Assembly: GCA_017523995.1 (NCBI GenBank)
Contig: JAFWUX010000234.1
Span: forward strand, 1-64,000
Direction: 5' to 3'
DNA length: 64,000 bases
Origin: Oscillospiraceae bacterium
Lineage (GTDB): Bacteria > Bacillota_A > Clostridia > Oscillospirales > Ruminococcaceae
Part shown: positions 1 to 8,931 of the stretch, in pieces
Position numbering within the stretch: position 1 is the stretch's first letter
How the letters are laid out: each line of letters begins with the position of its first letter
Program-made: the position numbers and the translations under genes
Notes under the pieces: generated by a model
Databases searched by the model: none
What the model saw: the letters and a program-made list of their open reading frames with translations, nothing else
Told to the model about the DNA's origin: nothing

Positions 1-30
1 CCTGCGATAGAGGTGCCCATTCATAAATCG

Positions 31-56
31 CATCCGCGAAGCGGATACTTCTTTTT
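31..56 (+). terminator. hairpin with T-rich tail at window edge
   Basis: ATCCGC (32-37) pairs with GCGGAT (41-46) around a GAA loop and is followed by a T-rich run. It looks like the intrinsic terminator of a plus-strand gene lying left of the window. The stem is only 6 bp, so this is tentative. Confidence 0.4.
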
Positions 57-59
57 ATC

Positions 60-313
60 GGTATCTCCGATGAATTTATAATGGGCTCTGCCCAAACCCG
101 CCAAAGGGCTATTAGCCCTTTGGAATCCCATTTTATAGATAATAATATGAGAAAGCCGCCAAATCAACGCAATTACGCGAATTTGGCGGCTTTCATTATA
201 TTCTGTTTTCCCGATCGGGACACTGGATTACAGTCCTGATTTTGAATGATTCGGACTTTAGCCTTTCGGCGGCACGCCCTGCGTACCCACATTTTTAATC
301 CGTCGGAGATACC
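60..313 (-). mobile_element. MITE-like element, copy A
   Basis: A 254-bp non-coding unit is bounded by imperfect terminal inverted repeats: GGTATCTCCGATG at 60 and the reverse complement of GGTATCTCCGACG ending at 313. Inside are two hairpins: CCAAAGGGCT/AGCCCTTTGG (101-123), and a 14-bp stem (151-164 with 181-194) that could act as a bidirectional terminator. A second copy lies inverted at 14363-14637. The right end overlaps the end of the GtrA-like gene and supplies its last codons and stop. No transposase is present, so any movement would need one in trans. That it is mobile is inferred from the repeat ends and two copies only. Confidence 0.65.
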
Positions 314-819
314 TTATTCTCCGAGGCGTTGCCTTTCTTGCGGAATACGACTACCTTGCTGAACAAGTAATTGGCGGCAAGAATGATGATCTGCGAGAGC
401 AGGAACATAATGATTGCGCCCCTTTTGCCCCAGCCGAACAGCACAGGCAGCTCGTTCAGACCGAGATCCATGAAAAAGGATGCACCGCGTGCGCCGTAGA
501 ACGTGAGAATCTCGTGCATCAGATCGCTCTTTCCCTTTGCCTCACTGTAGAAAACATATTTCTTGTTGACATAGAATGCAAAGGTGATGGTGATGATCTG
601 GGAAACGGTTGTGTTGAGACCGCTTGCCAGCGCACTCTGTTCAACCGGCATGCCCAGACGTTCAAAGATCAGCATGCCGGCGAATCGCGTGATCATGGAA
701 ACTACGGTCGTCCATGCGCCGTAATAGCAATAGCGCCAGAGACTCTCGTTTTTATCCCAGATTTTTTTCAGCGGCTTCGGGAGCAGCTTCAGCACAAACT
801 GCAGCAGTTTTTCAAGCAT
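295..819 (-). CDS. GtrA-like integral membrane protein
   Basis: This 174-residue protein has the GtrA/DPMS-flippase pattern: a short basic amphipathic N-terminus and about four membrane helices, with a conserved RYCYYGAWTT-like segment before the first helix and YVNKKYVF between helices two and three. Family members are thought to help move polyprenyl-linked sugars across the membrane or accompany glycosyltransferases. The start is supported by GGAAGGA about nine bases upstream. It follows the ABC exporter genes on the same strand with a 21-base gap, so it is probably co-transcribed. Its last codons (about residues 169-174) and stop lie inside repeat element copy A, suggesting that the C-terminal tail was altered by insertion. 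The substrate is unknown. Confidence 0.75.
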   Translation of the reverse strand: MLEKLLQFVLKLLPKPLKKIWDKNESLWRYCYYGAWTTVVSMITRFAGMLIFERLGMPVEQSALASGLNTTVSQIITITFAFYVNKKYVFYSEAKGKSDLMHEILTFYGARGASFFMDLGLNELPVLFGWGKRGAIIMFLLSQIIILAANYLFSKVVVFRKKGNASENKVSPTD

Positions 820-840
820 GATACATGTCCTTCCGTTTTG

Positions 841-2766
841 TTATTCCAGCTCGAATGCGCCGGTGTAAAGCTGATAATAGGTGCCCTTCTTTTCGAGCAG
901 TGCCTCGTGGCTGCCGCGCTCGATGATTCTGCCGTGGTCAAGCACCATGATGACATCCGAATTCTTGACCGTGGACAGGCGGTGCGCAATGACAAAGACC
1001 GTTCTGCCCTTCATCAGTGCATCCATGCCGCGCTGGACGATCGCCTCGGTGCGCGTGTCGATCGAGGAGGTTGCCTCGTCCATGATCATGACAGGCGGAT
1101 CGGCGACGGCTGCTCGTGCAATTGCGATCAGCTGACGCTGTCCCTGCGAGAGGTTCGCGCCGTTGCCGCTCAGCAGCGTATCATAGCCCTCCGGCAGACG
1201 GGTGATGAAATCATCGGCGCCTGCGAGCTTTGCCGCTGCGATGCATTCCTCATCGGTTGCATCCAGTCTGCCGTATCGGATGTTATCCATGACCGTGCCG
1301 GTAAAGAGGTTTGTCTCCTGCAGCACGATGCCGAGCGAGCGGCGCAGATCGGTTTTCTTAATCTTGTTGATGTTGATGCCGTCATAGCGGATTTTGCCGT
1401 CTGCGATGTCATAGAAGCGGTTGATGAGGTTTGTGATCGTGGTTTTGCCGGCGCCCGTTGCACCGACGAATGCGACCTTCTGTCCGGGCTTTGCAAAGAC
1501 TGTGATATCGTGCAGGACGTCCTTGCCCTCCTCATAGGCAAAGTCTACGCTGTCCAGCGTGACCTCACCGCGCAGGGGCGTATAGGTGATTGTGCCGTCT
1601 GCGGTGTGCGGATGCTTCCATGCCCACTCGTGCGTGATCTCGTTTGCCTCGGTGACGGTGCCGTCCGGTGCGGTGTGGACATTGACCATCGTGACATAGC
1701 CGTCATCCGCTTCGGGGGCTTCGTCCATCAGCGCAAAGATGCGCTCTGCACCTGCAACCGCCATGACGATCGCATTGATCTGCTGCGTCACCTGATTGAG
1801 GTTGCCCGTGAACTGCTTGGTCATGTTGAGGAACGGCACGACAATGTCAATGCCGAAGGGCAGACCCGAGAACGAGAGATTCGGTGCGTGCGAGAGAATC
1901 AGTGCGCCGCCGACCGTCGCGATGATGACATACAGCACATTGCCGATGTTCAGGATGATCGGGACAAGCGCATTTGCATAGGCATGTGCGCGGTACATAT
2001 CCTCAAAGAGCGCGTCATTGACTTCGTCAAAGTCCTTCTGGCTCTGTTCCTCGTGGCAGAACACCTGCACAACCTTTTGACCGTTCATCATCTCCTGCAC
2101 AAAGCCCTCGGTCTTGCCGACCGCTTCCTGCTGGCGGATGAAATATTTTGCGGAGCCGCCGCCGATCTTCTTCGAGACCAGCATCATTGCGGCAATGCCG
2201 AGAATGACAATCAGCGTCAGCCATATGCTGTAATACAGCATGATGCCGAAGACGATCACAACAACCGAGCCTGCCTGCACCAGCGACGGGAGCGCCTGCG
2301 AGAGCATCTGGCGCAGGGTGTCGATATCGTTCGTATAGTGGCTCATGATGTCGCCGTGCTTGTGGGTGTCAAAATAGCGGATCGGGAGATTCTGCATGCT
2401 GTCAAAGAGCTTGCAGCGCATTTTGTTCAGGAAGCCCTGCGTCATGATCGCGACAAGCTGCTGCCAGAGCGTCATGCAGATGATCGAGAGCACGTAGAGG
2501 ACAATCAGGACATAGACCTTCGGGTAAATGACAGCCTTTGCCGCTGCCCAGTCGCCGGAAACGGAATAGGTCTGGATATCGGCGATGACCTTTTGCAGGA
2601 ACACTGCCGGAATTGACGATGTCGCCGAGGAGAACAGAATGCAGATGATCGTGATGACAAGCAGCTTCGGATAAAACTGCCGCAGCAGCCCGATCATGCG
2701 CTTGAGAGACTTGAATGCTTCGCCCGGCTTGCGCGGTGCGCCGTAGCCTTTTGTATTACGCGGCAT
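841..2766 (-). CDS. ABC exporter half-transporter, catalytically competent subunit
   Basis: This 641-residue protein has an N-terminal six-helix exporter domain (about 40-340) and a C-terminal ATPase domain. The Walker A is GATGAGKTT, the signature LSQGQRQ, and the Walker B runs into DEATSSID with the catalytic glutamate present. An unusual acidic/His-containing insert (about residues 365-405) separates the two domains. The start at 2766 is chosen because GGAGG lies about seven bases upstream; an ATG 30 bases earlier lies inside the preceding gene without a site. The gene overlaps the end of its partner (2756-4498), so translation is coupled. The two probably form a heterodimeric multidrug or lipid exporter like TM287/288 or LmrCD. 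The substrate cannot be read from sequence. Confidence 0.9.
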   Translation of the reverse strand: MPRNTKGYGAPRKPGEAFKSLKRMIGLLRQFYPKLLVITIICILFSSATSSIPAVFLQKVIADIQTYSVSGDWAAAKAVIYPKVYVLIVLYVLSIICMTLWQQLVAIMTQGFLNKMRCKLFDSMQNLPIRYFDTHKHGDIMSHYTNDIDTLRQMLSQALPSLVQAGSVVVIVFGIMLYYSIWLTLIVILGIAAMMLVSKKIGGGSAKYFIRQQEAVGKTEGFVQEMMNGQKVVQVFCHEEQSQKDFDEVNDALFEDMYRAHAYANALVPIILNIGNVLYVIIATVGGALILSHAPNLSFSGLPFGIDIVVPFLNMTKQFTGNLNQVTQQINAIVMAVAGAERIFALMDEAPEADDGYVTMVNVHTAPDGTVTEANEITHEWAWKHPHTADGTITYTPLRGEVTLDSVDFAYEEGKDVLHDITVFAKPGQKVAFVGATGAGKTTITNLINRFYDIADGKIRYDGININKIKKTDLRRSLGIVLQETNLFTGTVMDNIRYGRLDATDEECIAAAKLAGADDFITRLPEGYDTLLSGNGANLSQGQRQLIAIARAAVADPPVMIMDEATSSIDTRTEAIVQRGMDALMKGRTVFVIAHRLSTVKNSDVIMVLDHGRIIERGSHEALLEKKGTYYQLYTGAFELE

Positions 2767-4498
2767 CGTTGTCACCTCCGTTCGTCTGCTGTTCATAGAC
2801 CTCGCGGTAGATTTCGCTCGACTGCATCAGCTCGTCATGCGTGCCGCAGGCGGCGATTCTGCCGTTATCCATGACAAGGATCATATCCGCATCCTGCACC
2901 GATGCGATGCGCTGTGCGATGATGATCTTGGTGGTATCCGGAATGAATTTGCGGAAGCCCGCACGGATGAAGGCATCCGTTTTGGTATCGACGGCACTCG
3001 TCGAGTCATCGAGAATCAGAATCTTCGGCTTCTTCAGCAGTGCGCGCGCAATGCAGAGACGCTGCTTCTGTCCGCCGGAGACATTCGTGCCGCCCTGTTC
3101 GATCATGGTATCATAGCCCTCGGGGAAGGCGGTGACGAAATCATGCGCCTGCGAGAGCTTGCATGCTTCGATCAGCTCCTCATCGGTTGCATCGGGATTG
3201 CCCCAGCGCAGGTTCTCCTTGATTGTGCCGGAAAACAGCACGTTCTTCTGGAGCACCATTGCAACGGCGTTGCGCAGGGCATTGAGGTCATATTCGCGGA
3301 CATCTATGCCGCCGACCTTGACGCTGCCCTCGGTTACATCATAGAGACGGGGGATCAACTGCACAAATGTCGATTTGCTCGAGCCCGTTCCGCCGATGAT
3401 GCCGACCGTTGCACCGGACGGGATTGTGATGTCGATATCCGAGAGGGCATATTTTTTCGCCTTCTGCGAATATTTGAAGCTGACATTCTCAAAGACGATG
3501 CTGCCGTCGCTGACGGTTTCGCAGGCGGTCTCCGGATTGTGAATATCCGGCTCCTCCTGCAGCACCTCGGAGATTCGCTTGATCGACTCTGCGGACATCG
3601 TCAGCATGACGTAGATCATCGAGAGCATCATGAGCTGAATGAGAATCTGGAAACCGTAGGTCAGCATGCTGGACATTTCGCCGACATTGATCGCGCTTTC
3701 GCCGTTGATGATGATTTTCGAGCCGACAAGCAGAATGAATGCCATGTTGAAATAGAGACAAAGCTGCATGATCGGGCCGTTCAGCGCGACAATGCGCTCT
3801 GCCTTCGTGAAGTCGCCGCAGATATCCTCGGCGGCGGCGTGGAACTTCTTTTTCTCGTATTCCTCGCGCGAGAAGCCCTTGACCACGCGCATGCCGCGGA
3901 CGTTCTCCTCGATGGATTCGTTCAGGCGGTCATACTTCTTGAACACGCGGTGGAATGCGGGCAGCGCGAATTTGCCGATCAGCAGCAGACCGCATGCCAG
4001 CACCGGAATGACGACAACAAACGTGCCTGCGAGCTTTCCGCCCATGATAAACGCCATGGTGATCGAGAAAATCAGCATCAGCGGCGCACGGACGGCAATG
4101 CGGATCAGCATCATGAATGCCATCTGCACATTGTTGATGTCGGTCGTCAGGCGCGTGACGAGCGACGAGGACGAGAACTTGTCAATGTTGCTGAATGCAA
4201 AGGTCTGCACCTTCTCGAAAATATCGTGCCGGACATTCTTTGCAAATCCGGCGGCTGCCTTTGCACTGGTCATGCCTGCCGCACCGCCGAAGAACAGGGA
4301 GATCAGCGTCATGATGACGAGGATCAGTCCGGTTTTGAGCAGTGTTGACATCGCAAGACCGGTTGTGATGTTGTCCACGAGCCTTGCGGTCACAAACGGG
4401 ATGATTGCCTCGATGATCGCTTCACCCATCATGAACAGAATGGTGAAGATCGTCGGTTTTTTGAATTCCCGCAGGCATCGTGAGATGGTTTGAAACAT
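2756..4498 (-). CDS. ABC exporter half-transporter, degenerate-site subunit
   Basis: This 580-residue protein has an N-terminal six-helix exporter domain followed by an ATPase domain with Walker A GGTGSSKST and signature VSGGQKQR. The Walker B runs into DDSTSAVD, so an aspartate replaces the catalytic glutamate. The partner encoded next has the normal glutamate. This asymmetry is characteristic of heterodimeric exporters with one degenerate nucleotide site. The start at 4498 is preceded by GAAAGGAGCG. It sits 17 bases after the MarR-type gene, and the order regulator, exporter subunit, exporter subunit suggests substrate-induced derepression. Confidence 0.9.
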   Translation of the reverse strand: MFQTISRCLREFKKPTIFTILFMMGEAIIEAIIPFVTARLVDNITTGLAMSTLLKTGLILVIMTLISLFFGGAAGMTSAKAAAGFAKNVRHDIFEKVQTFAFSNIDKFSSSSLVTRLTTDINNVQMAFMMLIRIAVRAPLMLIFSITMAFIMGGKLAGTFVVVIPVLACGLLLIGKFALPAFHRVFKKYDRLNESIEENVRGMRVVKGFSREEYEKKKFHAAAEDICGDFTKAERIVALNGPIMQLCLYFNMAFILLVGSKIIINGESAINVGEMSSMLTYGFQILIQLMMLSMIYVMLTMSAESIKRISEVLQEEPDIHNPETACETVSDGSIVFENVSFKYSQKAKKYALSDIDITIPSGATVGIIGGTGSSKSTFVQLIPRLYDVTEGSVKVGGIDVREYDLNALRNAVAMVLQKNVLFSGTIKENLRWGNPDATDEELIEACKLSQAHDFVTAFPEGYDTMIEQGGTNVSGGQKQRLCIARALLKKPKILILDDSTSAVDTKTDAFIRAGFRKFIPDTTKIIIAQRIASVQDADMILVMDNGRIAACGTHDELMQSSEIYREVYEQQTNGGDNDAA

Positions 4499-4515
4499 CA
4501 GGGGATTCGCTCCTT

Positions 4516-4953
4516 TCAGTTGGCTTCTGTGAGATTATGCTGCATTCTGTCCAAATATTCCTGCAGCTGCGCAAATTCCTCCGGCGAAAAGCCGCGGGTC
4601 AGCGTTTCCTCGAGCTGACGGCAGTTCTCGCGGATCAGATCGGTGATGGCTCTGCCGCTTTCGGTCAGGACAATCTTCTTGAGCCGGTCATCGCTTGCGA
4701 CGCGGCTGCGTTCGATCAGCCCTTCCTTTTCCAGCGCGGCGACGGTCTTTGAGACGCCCGAACGGCAGACGCCGAGCTCCTTTTCCAGATCACGCTGATA
4801 GATATCCTCGGATTCATGCTCCGAGAGAAAGCCGAGCACCCAGCCGTTTGTACCGGCGGCAGCATCGAGCCCGTTCTGATTCCGGAACGCTTCGATCTGC
4901 CTGCGGATGCCCATATTCACCATGCGCAGTGCAAGCATTGTCTGGTTTTCCAA
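4516..4953 (-). CDS. MarR-family transcriptional regulator
   Basis: This protein of about 145 residues has the MarR winged-helix layout: an N-terminal dimerisation helix, a central helix-turn-helix (LEKELGVCRSGVSKTVAALE), and a wing ending in DDRLKKIVLT. Such proteins repress efflux genes and release DNA when they bind small aromatic ligands. A TTG start at 4953 is preferred because AAAGGAG lies about 11 bases upstream; frames starting further upstream would run through the promoter. The adjacent exporter genes are the likely targets, together with its own promoter. Confidence 0.85.
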   Translation of the reverse strand: MENQTMLALRMVNMGIRRQIEAFRNQNGLDAAAGTNGWVLGFLSEHESEDIYQRDLEKELGVCRSGVSKTVAALEKEGLIERSRVASDDRLKKIVLTESGRAITDLIRENCRQLEETLTRGFSPEEFAQLQEYLDRMQHNLTEAN

Positions 4954-5005
4954 ATCCGGATTCACTCCTTTCGCTGTTCTGCAATGCAACTGTTCACAAT
5001 GAAAC

Positions 5006-5034
5006 ATTATACAGCATTTCGTCCAAATTGTCAA
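5006..5034 (-). promoter_or_regulatory. promoter of marR-ABC operon
   Basis: On the minus strand TTGACA (5029-5034) and TATAAT (5006-5011) are separated by exactly 17 bases, a full consensus match to the housekeeping sigma factor. It drives the MarR-exporter operon with a leader of about 50 bases. Confidence 0.9.
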
Positions 5035-5066
5035 GTGAAATTTTGGTGAAGAAATCTATACAAAGA

Positions 5067-5105
5067 CAGAAAAAGCCGTTCCGGTGCATCTGACCGGAAC
5101 GGCTT
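5067..5105 (-). terminator. intrinsic terminator
   Basis: A 13-bp perfect stem (5073-5085 with 5093-5105, 7-base loop) is followed on the minus strand by TTTTTCTG. It ends the transcript of the small gene at 5113-5484 and isolates it from the marR promoter. Confidence 0.9.
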
Positions 5106-5112
5106 GCTTTGT

Positions 5113-5484
5113 TTATCCCTCTGCCTCCTGCATTCTGCGCATAAAGGCGTGATAGGTTTTTTCGTCAATCTCCATGAGCGAGCGCTTGTCATCCTGAAAT
5201 TTCACGGCAACCGTATAGATGCCCTTGTTCTGCATTGCGACCGATGCATGCAGCCGCAGCTTCAGCAGGCATGCCGGATCCAGCGGACCGGTCAGCAGCA
5301 GCGAATTGCCGGAGCGGAGAATATCCTCTGTCATCAGCTCATAGCGCACGACATTCTCGGGTGTCAGATAAACGTCGTCGATTTTCTTCATCGTGCCGGA
5401 AATATAGGCGAGCTTTGCCGACATGCAGAAGATGCGGCAGCCTGTGTAATCACCGGCGATGACCATGTTTTTTGCAGATGCCAT
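5113..5484 (-). CDS. small protein of unknown function
   Basis: I do not recognise this 123-residue protein. It is soluble in appearance, with alternating beta-like segments and a charged C-terminal helix, and has no signal peptide or metal motif. It has its own consensus promoter, a ribosome site AAGGGGG before the ATG, and its own terminator, so it is a real single-gene unit. Cysteines at about positions 16 and 20 are the only clustered ones. No function is proposed. Confidence 0.8.
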   Translation of the reverse strand: MASAKNMVIAGDYTGCRIFCMSAKLAYISGTMKKIDDVYLTPENVVRYELMTEDILRSGNSLLLTGPLDPACLLKLRLHASVAMQNKGIYTVAVKFQDDKRSLMEIDEKTYHAFMRRMQEAEG

Positions 5485-5528
5485 TTGAATGCCCCCTTTG
5501 CTTTTCGGCGCAGATACGCCGTATTTTT

Positions 5529-5557
5529 ATTATACCATGCAGATTTCGCTTTGTCAA
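5529..5557 (-). promoter_or_regulatory. promoter of small gene 5113-5484
   Basis: Minus-strand TTGACA (5552-5557), 17-base spacer, TATAAT (5529-5534). Confidence 0.88.
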
Positions 5558-5612
5558 GACGCATCAGGGGAATGAGAAACTGCGGTATCGCCTGACGGCG
5601 ACGATTATTATA

Positions 5613-8387
5613 TTATTCCTCCGGCTTGTCGCCCATGTGCGCCATATCAAACTGATCGCTGATCAGCTCGAAACGGATTTCGTGCATCCGCAGACCGCTC
5701 TGCGCAAAATACAGGCGGTTTGCGGTAAACCGCGAGAACATCGGGAGTTCTGCCGTGAACGAGACCGGCTTGCCGCCCGTGCCGTTCCATGTGAATGTGC
5801 CGCTTGCCGTGCCCATGCTGAACAGCGTGACCGGAATCTGTGCGAGCTCGCTCTGCTCCGAGGATGCCGTCAGCGTGACGCGGTACCAGCCCGGCTTGTT
5901 GACCGTCAGCGCGAAGGCGAAGTTTGTGCCCTTATCCGTGCAGATGCCCTCGAGCGGCAGTGTCAGCGCATCCTCGAGATCGTAGAACTGCACATCGCCC
6001 TCCTGCTCCTCTGCATCCGCAGGACGGTTCGTCACCGTGATCTCCGGCGCGTCGCCGAGCAGACGCTCCATTGCATGCGTATGCATCGCAAAGCGGCAGA
6101 CATTCGCCGCACAGCGCTGCAGCTCGCCGCGCGTCAGTGTACCGGCGGAGAGCGCTTCGGCAAGATTATCCGCGTTCTGCACGCAGTCTGCGCAGACCAT
6201 GTAGACATCGTTCTGCGCGCGCACCATTGCGGCAAAATCGCCCTTATCCGGCTCGAGACCGCGCTCGTTGATATTCGCCCACCAGTCTGTCATCAGGAAG
6301 CCGGTGTATCCCCATTCCTTGCGGATGATCTCCGTGCAGAGGTCATAGTTTCCGGCTGTCCACAGTCCGTTGACGCTGCCGTAGGTTGTCATGATCGACT
6401 GCGCGCCGCCCTCCTTGACCGCAAGCTCGAAGCCCTTGAGATAGATCTCGCGGAGTGCGCGCTCGGAGACCGTCGAATTCAGGAAGTGACGGTTTGTCTC
6501 CTGATTGTTGCCGCAGCAGTGCTTGATCGTGCCCTCGACACCGGCGCTGTGCAGTCCGCGCAGCTCGGCAATCGCGATGAGACCTGTCAGCTTCGGATCC
6601 TCGGAGAAATACTCGAAGTTTCTGCCGTTGAGCGGGTGGCGGTGGATATTCATGCCCGGACCGAGCAGGCAATCGACCTTGTTTGCGGTCATTTCCAGAC
6701 CGACACAGGCATAGAGCTTAGTCATCAGCGGCAGATTGAAGGTCGAAGCGAGCAATGTGCCGTTCGGCAGGCTGAACGCCTTGGTGCCGCAATCCAGACG
6801 CATGCCGGAAGGACCGTCCGAGCAGCAGCATGCCGGAATCCCGCGCTTTGTCAGCGCATCGGAGACGCCGCCGAATGCCGATGCCGTGCCTGCCGTCACG
6901 CGCGGGCTGCCCATGCCCTCACCGCGGACAATCTGCATCAGTTCGTCATCGGTGAACTGCGCGATGAACGATTCCATTGTCGCATCCCCGCGCAGGACAT
7001 CTGCGAGCACAGAGGATCTGCCGTCCGGCTCCCATGCTGCGGGGAGCGATTCGGTGCGGCGCGCTGCCTCATCAAACTGCTGCAGCGGGACATCCTCCCA
7101 TGCGACCGCATAACCCTCGCCGGACTGCTCCGGCTTCATGCGCTGGAATGCCTCAACCGGCGGCATCGCCTGACGGCACTGCTCAATCACGATAGTCTCG
7201 TCGATAAAGCGGCTCGCTGCATATTTTGCAGTGCGAACATCGGTACCGATATAGAATTTGTATTCGCCTGCCTCTTTCACCCAGCAGAATGCGTGACCGG
7301 TCACGCCGCTGTCATCATAGGATGCCGGAACGGAAAGCTCCAGATTGACCGTTTCGGATTCGTTCGGCTGAAGCAGACCGGTTTTGTAGAAGATCACGAG
7401 CTGACGCGCAGGCTGACCGAGTCTGCCCTGCGGCGCTTCAACATAGAGCTGCACAACCTCTTTGCCCGCGGTGCTGCCGGTGTTCGTCACCGTGACAGGC
7501 AGATACTGCGCGCTGCGGACATGCACCGGTTCTCCGGCGGTCACGCTGAATGCGGTATACGAGAGACCGAAGCCGAACGGATAGCGCACGCGCTCCGGTG
7601 CAAAGGTCTCGAAGTAGCGGTAGCCGACATAGATATCCTCGGCGTAGTTGTTGTTCACCTTGCCGTGGAAGTTTGCGTCAGAGGGGTAGTCGCTGATCTC
7701 ATATGCGATCGTATCCGGCAGCTTGCCGCTCGGGGAGACGATGCCGGTCAGGACTTCCGCCGTGCCGGTGCCGCCCGTCATGCCGCCCTGCCAGATGTAG
7801 AGCACCGCATCCGGATTGTATTCGTCCATGAAGTGCATGTCCATGATATTGCCCGTGTTGAGCAGGACAATCACCTTCTGGAAGTGCTTGCGGCAGAGGC
7901 GGAGCATCTCCTTTTCGCCGTCCGTCAGCAGATAGGAGCCCGGCTCCATGCGGTTATCCTGCTCCTCGCCCGCGGTTCTGCCGATCACTACAACGGCGCG
8001 CGGACAGACTTCGGCTGCCTGCTGCACGAGCGATTCATCCAGCGGCATCTCCTCCTGACACCACGGCTCGCCGCCCCAGCCCTCGCCGAGATCATAGGGG
8101 TGGGCTTCGTCCCACTTCTGATAGGCTTCACAGAGCGGCGCATAGAGCTCGACGCCGAGATTCTGCAGCCCCTCGGGAATCCCGACAATCTTCGAGACAT
8201 TAACCATGCCGCCGGAGCCGGTGCCGCTTTTATAGTAGTGCAGCTGGATTCTGCCGAACAGCGCGATCTGTTCGCCCTGCGGCAGCGGCAGTGCGGCGCC
8301 CTCGTTTTTGAGCATGACAATGCCCTCTGCGACGGCATCCGCTGCGGTTTCAAGATAGACATTCCAGTCAAGTGTTTTTTTCATCAT
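5613..8387 (-). CDS. circularly permuted GH3 beta-glucosidase
   Basis: This 924-residue GH3 enzyme has its domains in swapped order. The (alpha/beta)6 sandwich and fibronectin-like domain come first, with motifs such as GRTAGEEQDN and RYPFGFGLSYT. The (beta/alpha)8 barrel comes second, with SDGPSGMRLD, KHCCGNNQETNRH and the nucleophile Asp701 in GFLMTDWW. The same inversion is established for the Ruminococcus albus beta-glucosidase. No signal peptide is present, so it probably hydrolyses imported or cell-associated oligosaccharides in the cytoplasm. GGAGG lies nine bases before the ATG at 8387. Aryl or cello-oligosaccharide preference cannot be decided from sequence. Confidence 0.92.
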   Translation of the reverse strand: MMKKTLDWNVYLETAADAVAEGIVMLKNEGAALPLPQGEQIALFGRIQLHYYKSGTGSGGMVNVSKIVGIPEGLQNLGVELYAPLCEAYQKWDEAHPYDLGEGWGGEPWCQEEMPLDESLVQQAAEVCPRAVVVIGRTAGEEQDNRMEPGSYLLTDGEKEMLRLCRKHFQKVIVLLNTGNIMDMHFMDEYNPDAVLYIWQGGMTGGTGTAEVLTGIVSPSGKLPDTIAYEISDYPSDANFHGKVNNNYAEDIYVGYRYFETFAPERVRYPFGFGLSYTAFSVTAGEPVHVRSAQYLPVTVTNTGSTAGKEVVQLYVEAPQGRLGQPARQLVIFYKTGLLQPNESETVNLELSVPASYDDSGVTGHAFCWVKEAGEYKFYIGTDVRTAKYAASRFIDETIVIEQCRQAMPPVEAFQRMKPEQSGEGYAVAWEDVPLQQFDEAARRTESLPAAWEPDGRSSVLADVLRGDATMESFIAQFTDDELMQIVRGEGMGSPRVTAGTASAFGGVSDALTKRGIPACCCSDGPSGMRLDCGTKAFSLPNGTLLASTFNLPLMTKLYACVGLEMTANKVDCLLGPGMNIHRHPLNGRNFEYFSEDPKLTGLIAIAELRGLHSAGVEGTIKHCCGNNQETNRHFLNSTVSERALREIYLKGFELAVKEGGAQSIMTTYGSVNGLWTAGNYDLCTEIIRKEWGYTGFLMTDWWANINERGLEPDKGDFAAMVRAQNDVYMVCADCVQNADNLAEALSAGTLTRGELQRCAANVCRFAMHTHAMERLLGDAPEITVTNRPADAEEQEGDVQFYDLEDALTLPLEGICTDKGTNFAFALTVNKPGWYRVTLTASSEQSELAQIPVTLFSMGTASGTFTWNGTGGKPVSFTAELPMFSRFTANRLYFAQSGLRMHEIRFELISDQFDMAHMGDKPEE

Positions 8388-8422
8388 TCTGGTAAACCTC
8401 CGTATCCTTTCAGGTTATCGGT

Positions 8423-8451
8423 ATTATATCACACCGGACAAGTAAAGTCAA
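8423..8451 (-). promoter_or_regulatory. promoter of GH3 gene
   Basis: Minus-strand TTGACT (8446-8451), 17-base spacer, TATAAT (8423-8428), about 35 bases before the start codon. Confidence 0.85.
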
Positions 8452-8557
8452 TCAGAAAACTTGCTTTTATATCAGATTTCTAATCCGATTTTTTTCAGCA
8501 GTTTTTTCTTCTATTTTAACATATTCTCACCAGAAGCGCAAGTCGGTTATTATAAAT

Positions 8558-8609
8558 TAGAAAGGAGAAATTAGAAAGGAGAAATTGCGGTATGCGCTTC
8601 GCGCATGAT
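8558..8609. repeat. purine-rich repeat plus GCGGTATGCGC hairpin
   Basis: AGAAAGGAGAAATT-type purine repeats lead into GCGGTATGCGCTTCGCGCAT (from 8587), which holds the self-complementary ATGCGC/GCGCAT. The same composite occurs at 62009-62155, and its purine part at 19464-19535. It lies in a non-coding gap. Function unknown. Confidence 0.6.
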
Positions 8610-8691
8610 TTTGAAAATGATTCCACATGATCGCTTATTCCGGCATCGGTCGGGGAGTATGTTCGGTTTGATGATATTCACGAATTGACGG

Positions 8692-8717
8692 CGTGCACTG
8701 CCCGCCACTGCCCGCCG
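8692..8717. repeat. degenerate CACTGCCCGC module next to a promoter
   Basis: Two CACTGCCCGC units run directly into the -35 box of the tRNA promoter. The same module is the hairpin core of the 106-bp repeats at 46955-47196 and 62185-62475, and it abuts a promoter there too (62490). Confidence 0.5.
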
Positions 8718-8718
8718 C

Positions 8719-8747
8719 TTGACAAATCGTGGCGAAATTGGTATAAT
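8719..8747 (+). promoter_or_regulatory. consensus promoter of tRNA-Leu
   Basis: TTGACA (8719-8724), 17-base spacer, TATAAT (8742-8747). The transcript would begin near 8754 and carry about 90 bases of leader before the mature tRNA. Confidence 0.9.
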
Positions 8748-8843
8748 GATACAGGCGGCGGACAATTTGGGCGTGGAAGCCGTCCGCTCCGATTTTGCAG
8801 CCGAGCGCCGGCTGCTCGATTCAATCTGAATATTTGCTTATCC

Positions 8844-8925
8844 GCACCTGTGGTGAAACTGGCAGACACGTTGGATTTAGGTTCCAATGCCGCAAGGCGT
8901 GCAGGTTCAAGTCCTGTCAGGTGCA
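8844..8925 (+). tRNA. tRNA-Leu (anticodon UAG)
   Basis: An 82-base class II tRNA. The acceptor GCACCTG pairs with CAGGTGC. The D-arm contains GTGAAACTGGCAGAC and the anticodon stem TTGGA/TCCAA encloses TTTAGGT with TAG at 8878-8880. A long variable arm is followed by the GCAGGTTCAAGTCCTG T-arm. CCA is not encoded and must be added enzymatically. It decodes CUN leucine codons. Confidence 0.95.
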
Positions 8926-8931
8926 TGATAT

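Noticed and set aside
514..2616. Open reading frame of 700 codons on the plus strand
   Set aside because: It is antisense to the ABC exporter and GtrA-like genes, its residues are the His/Arg/Asp-rich mix typical of reversed GC-rich codons, and it has no ribosome site or domain.
5472..8483. Open reading frame of 1003 codons on the plus strand
   Set aside because: It is antisense to the clear GH3 enzyme and shows the same shadow composition with no recognisable motif.
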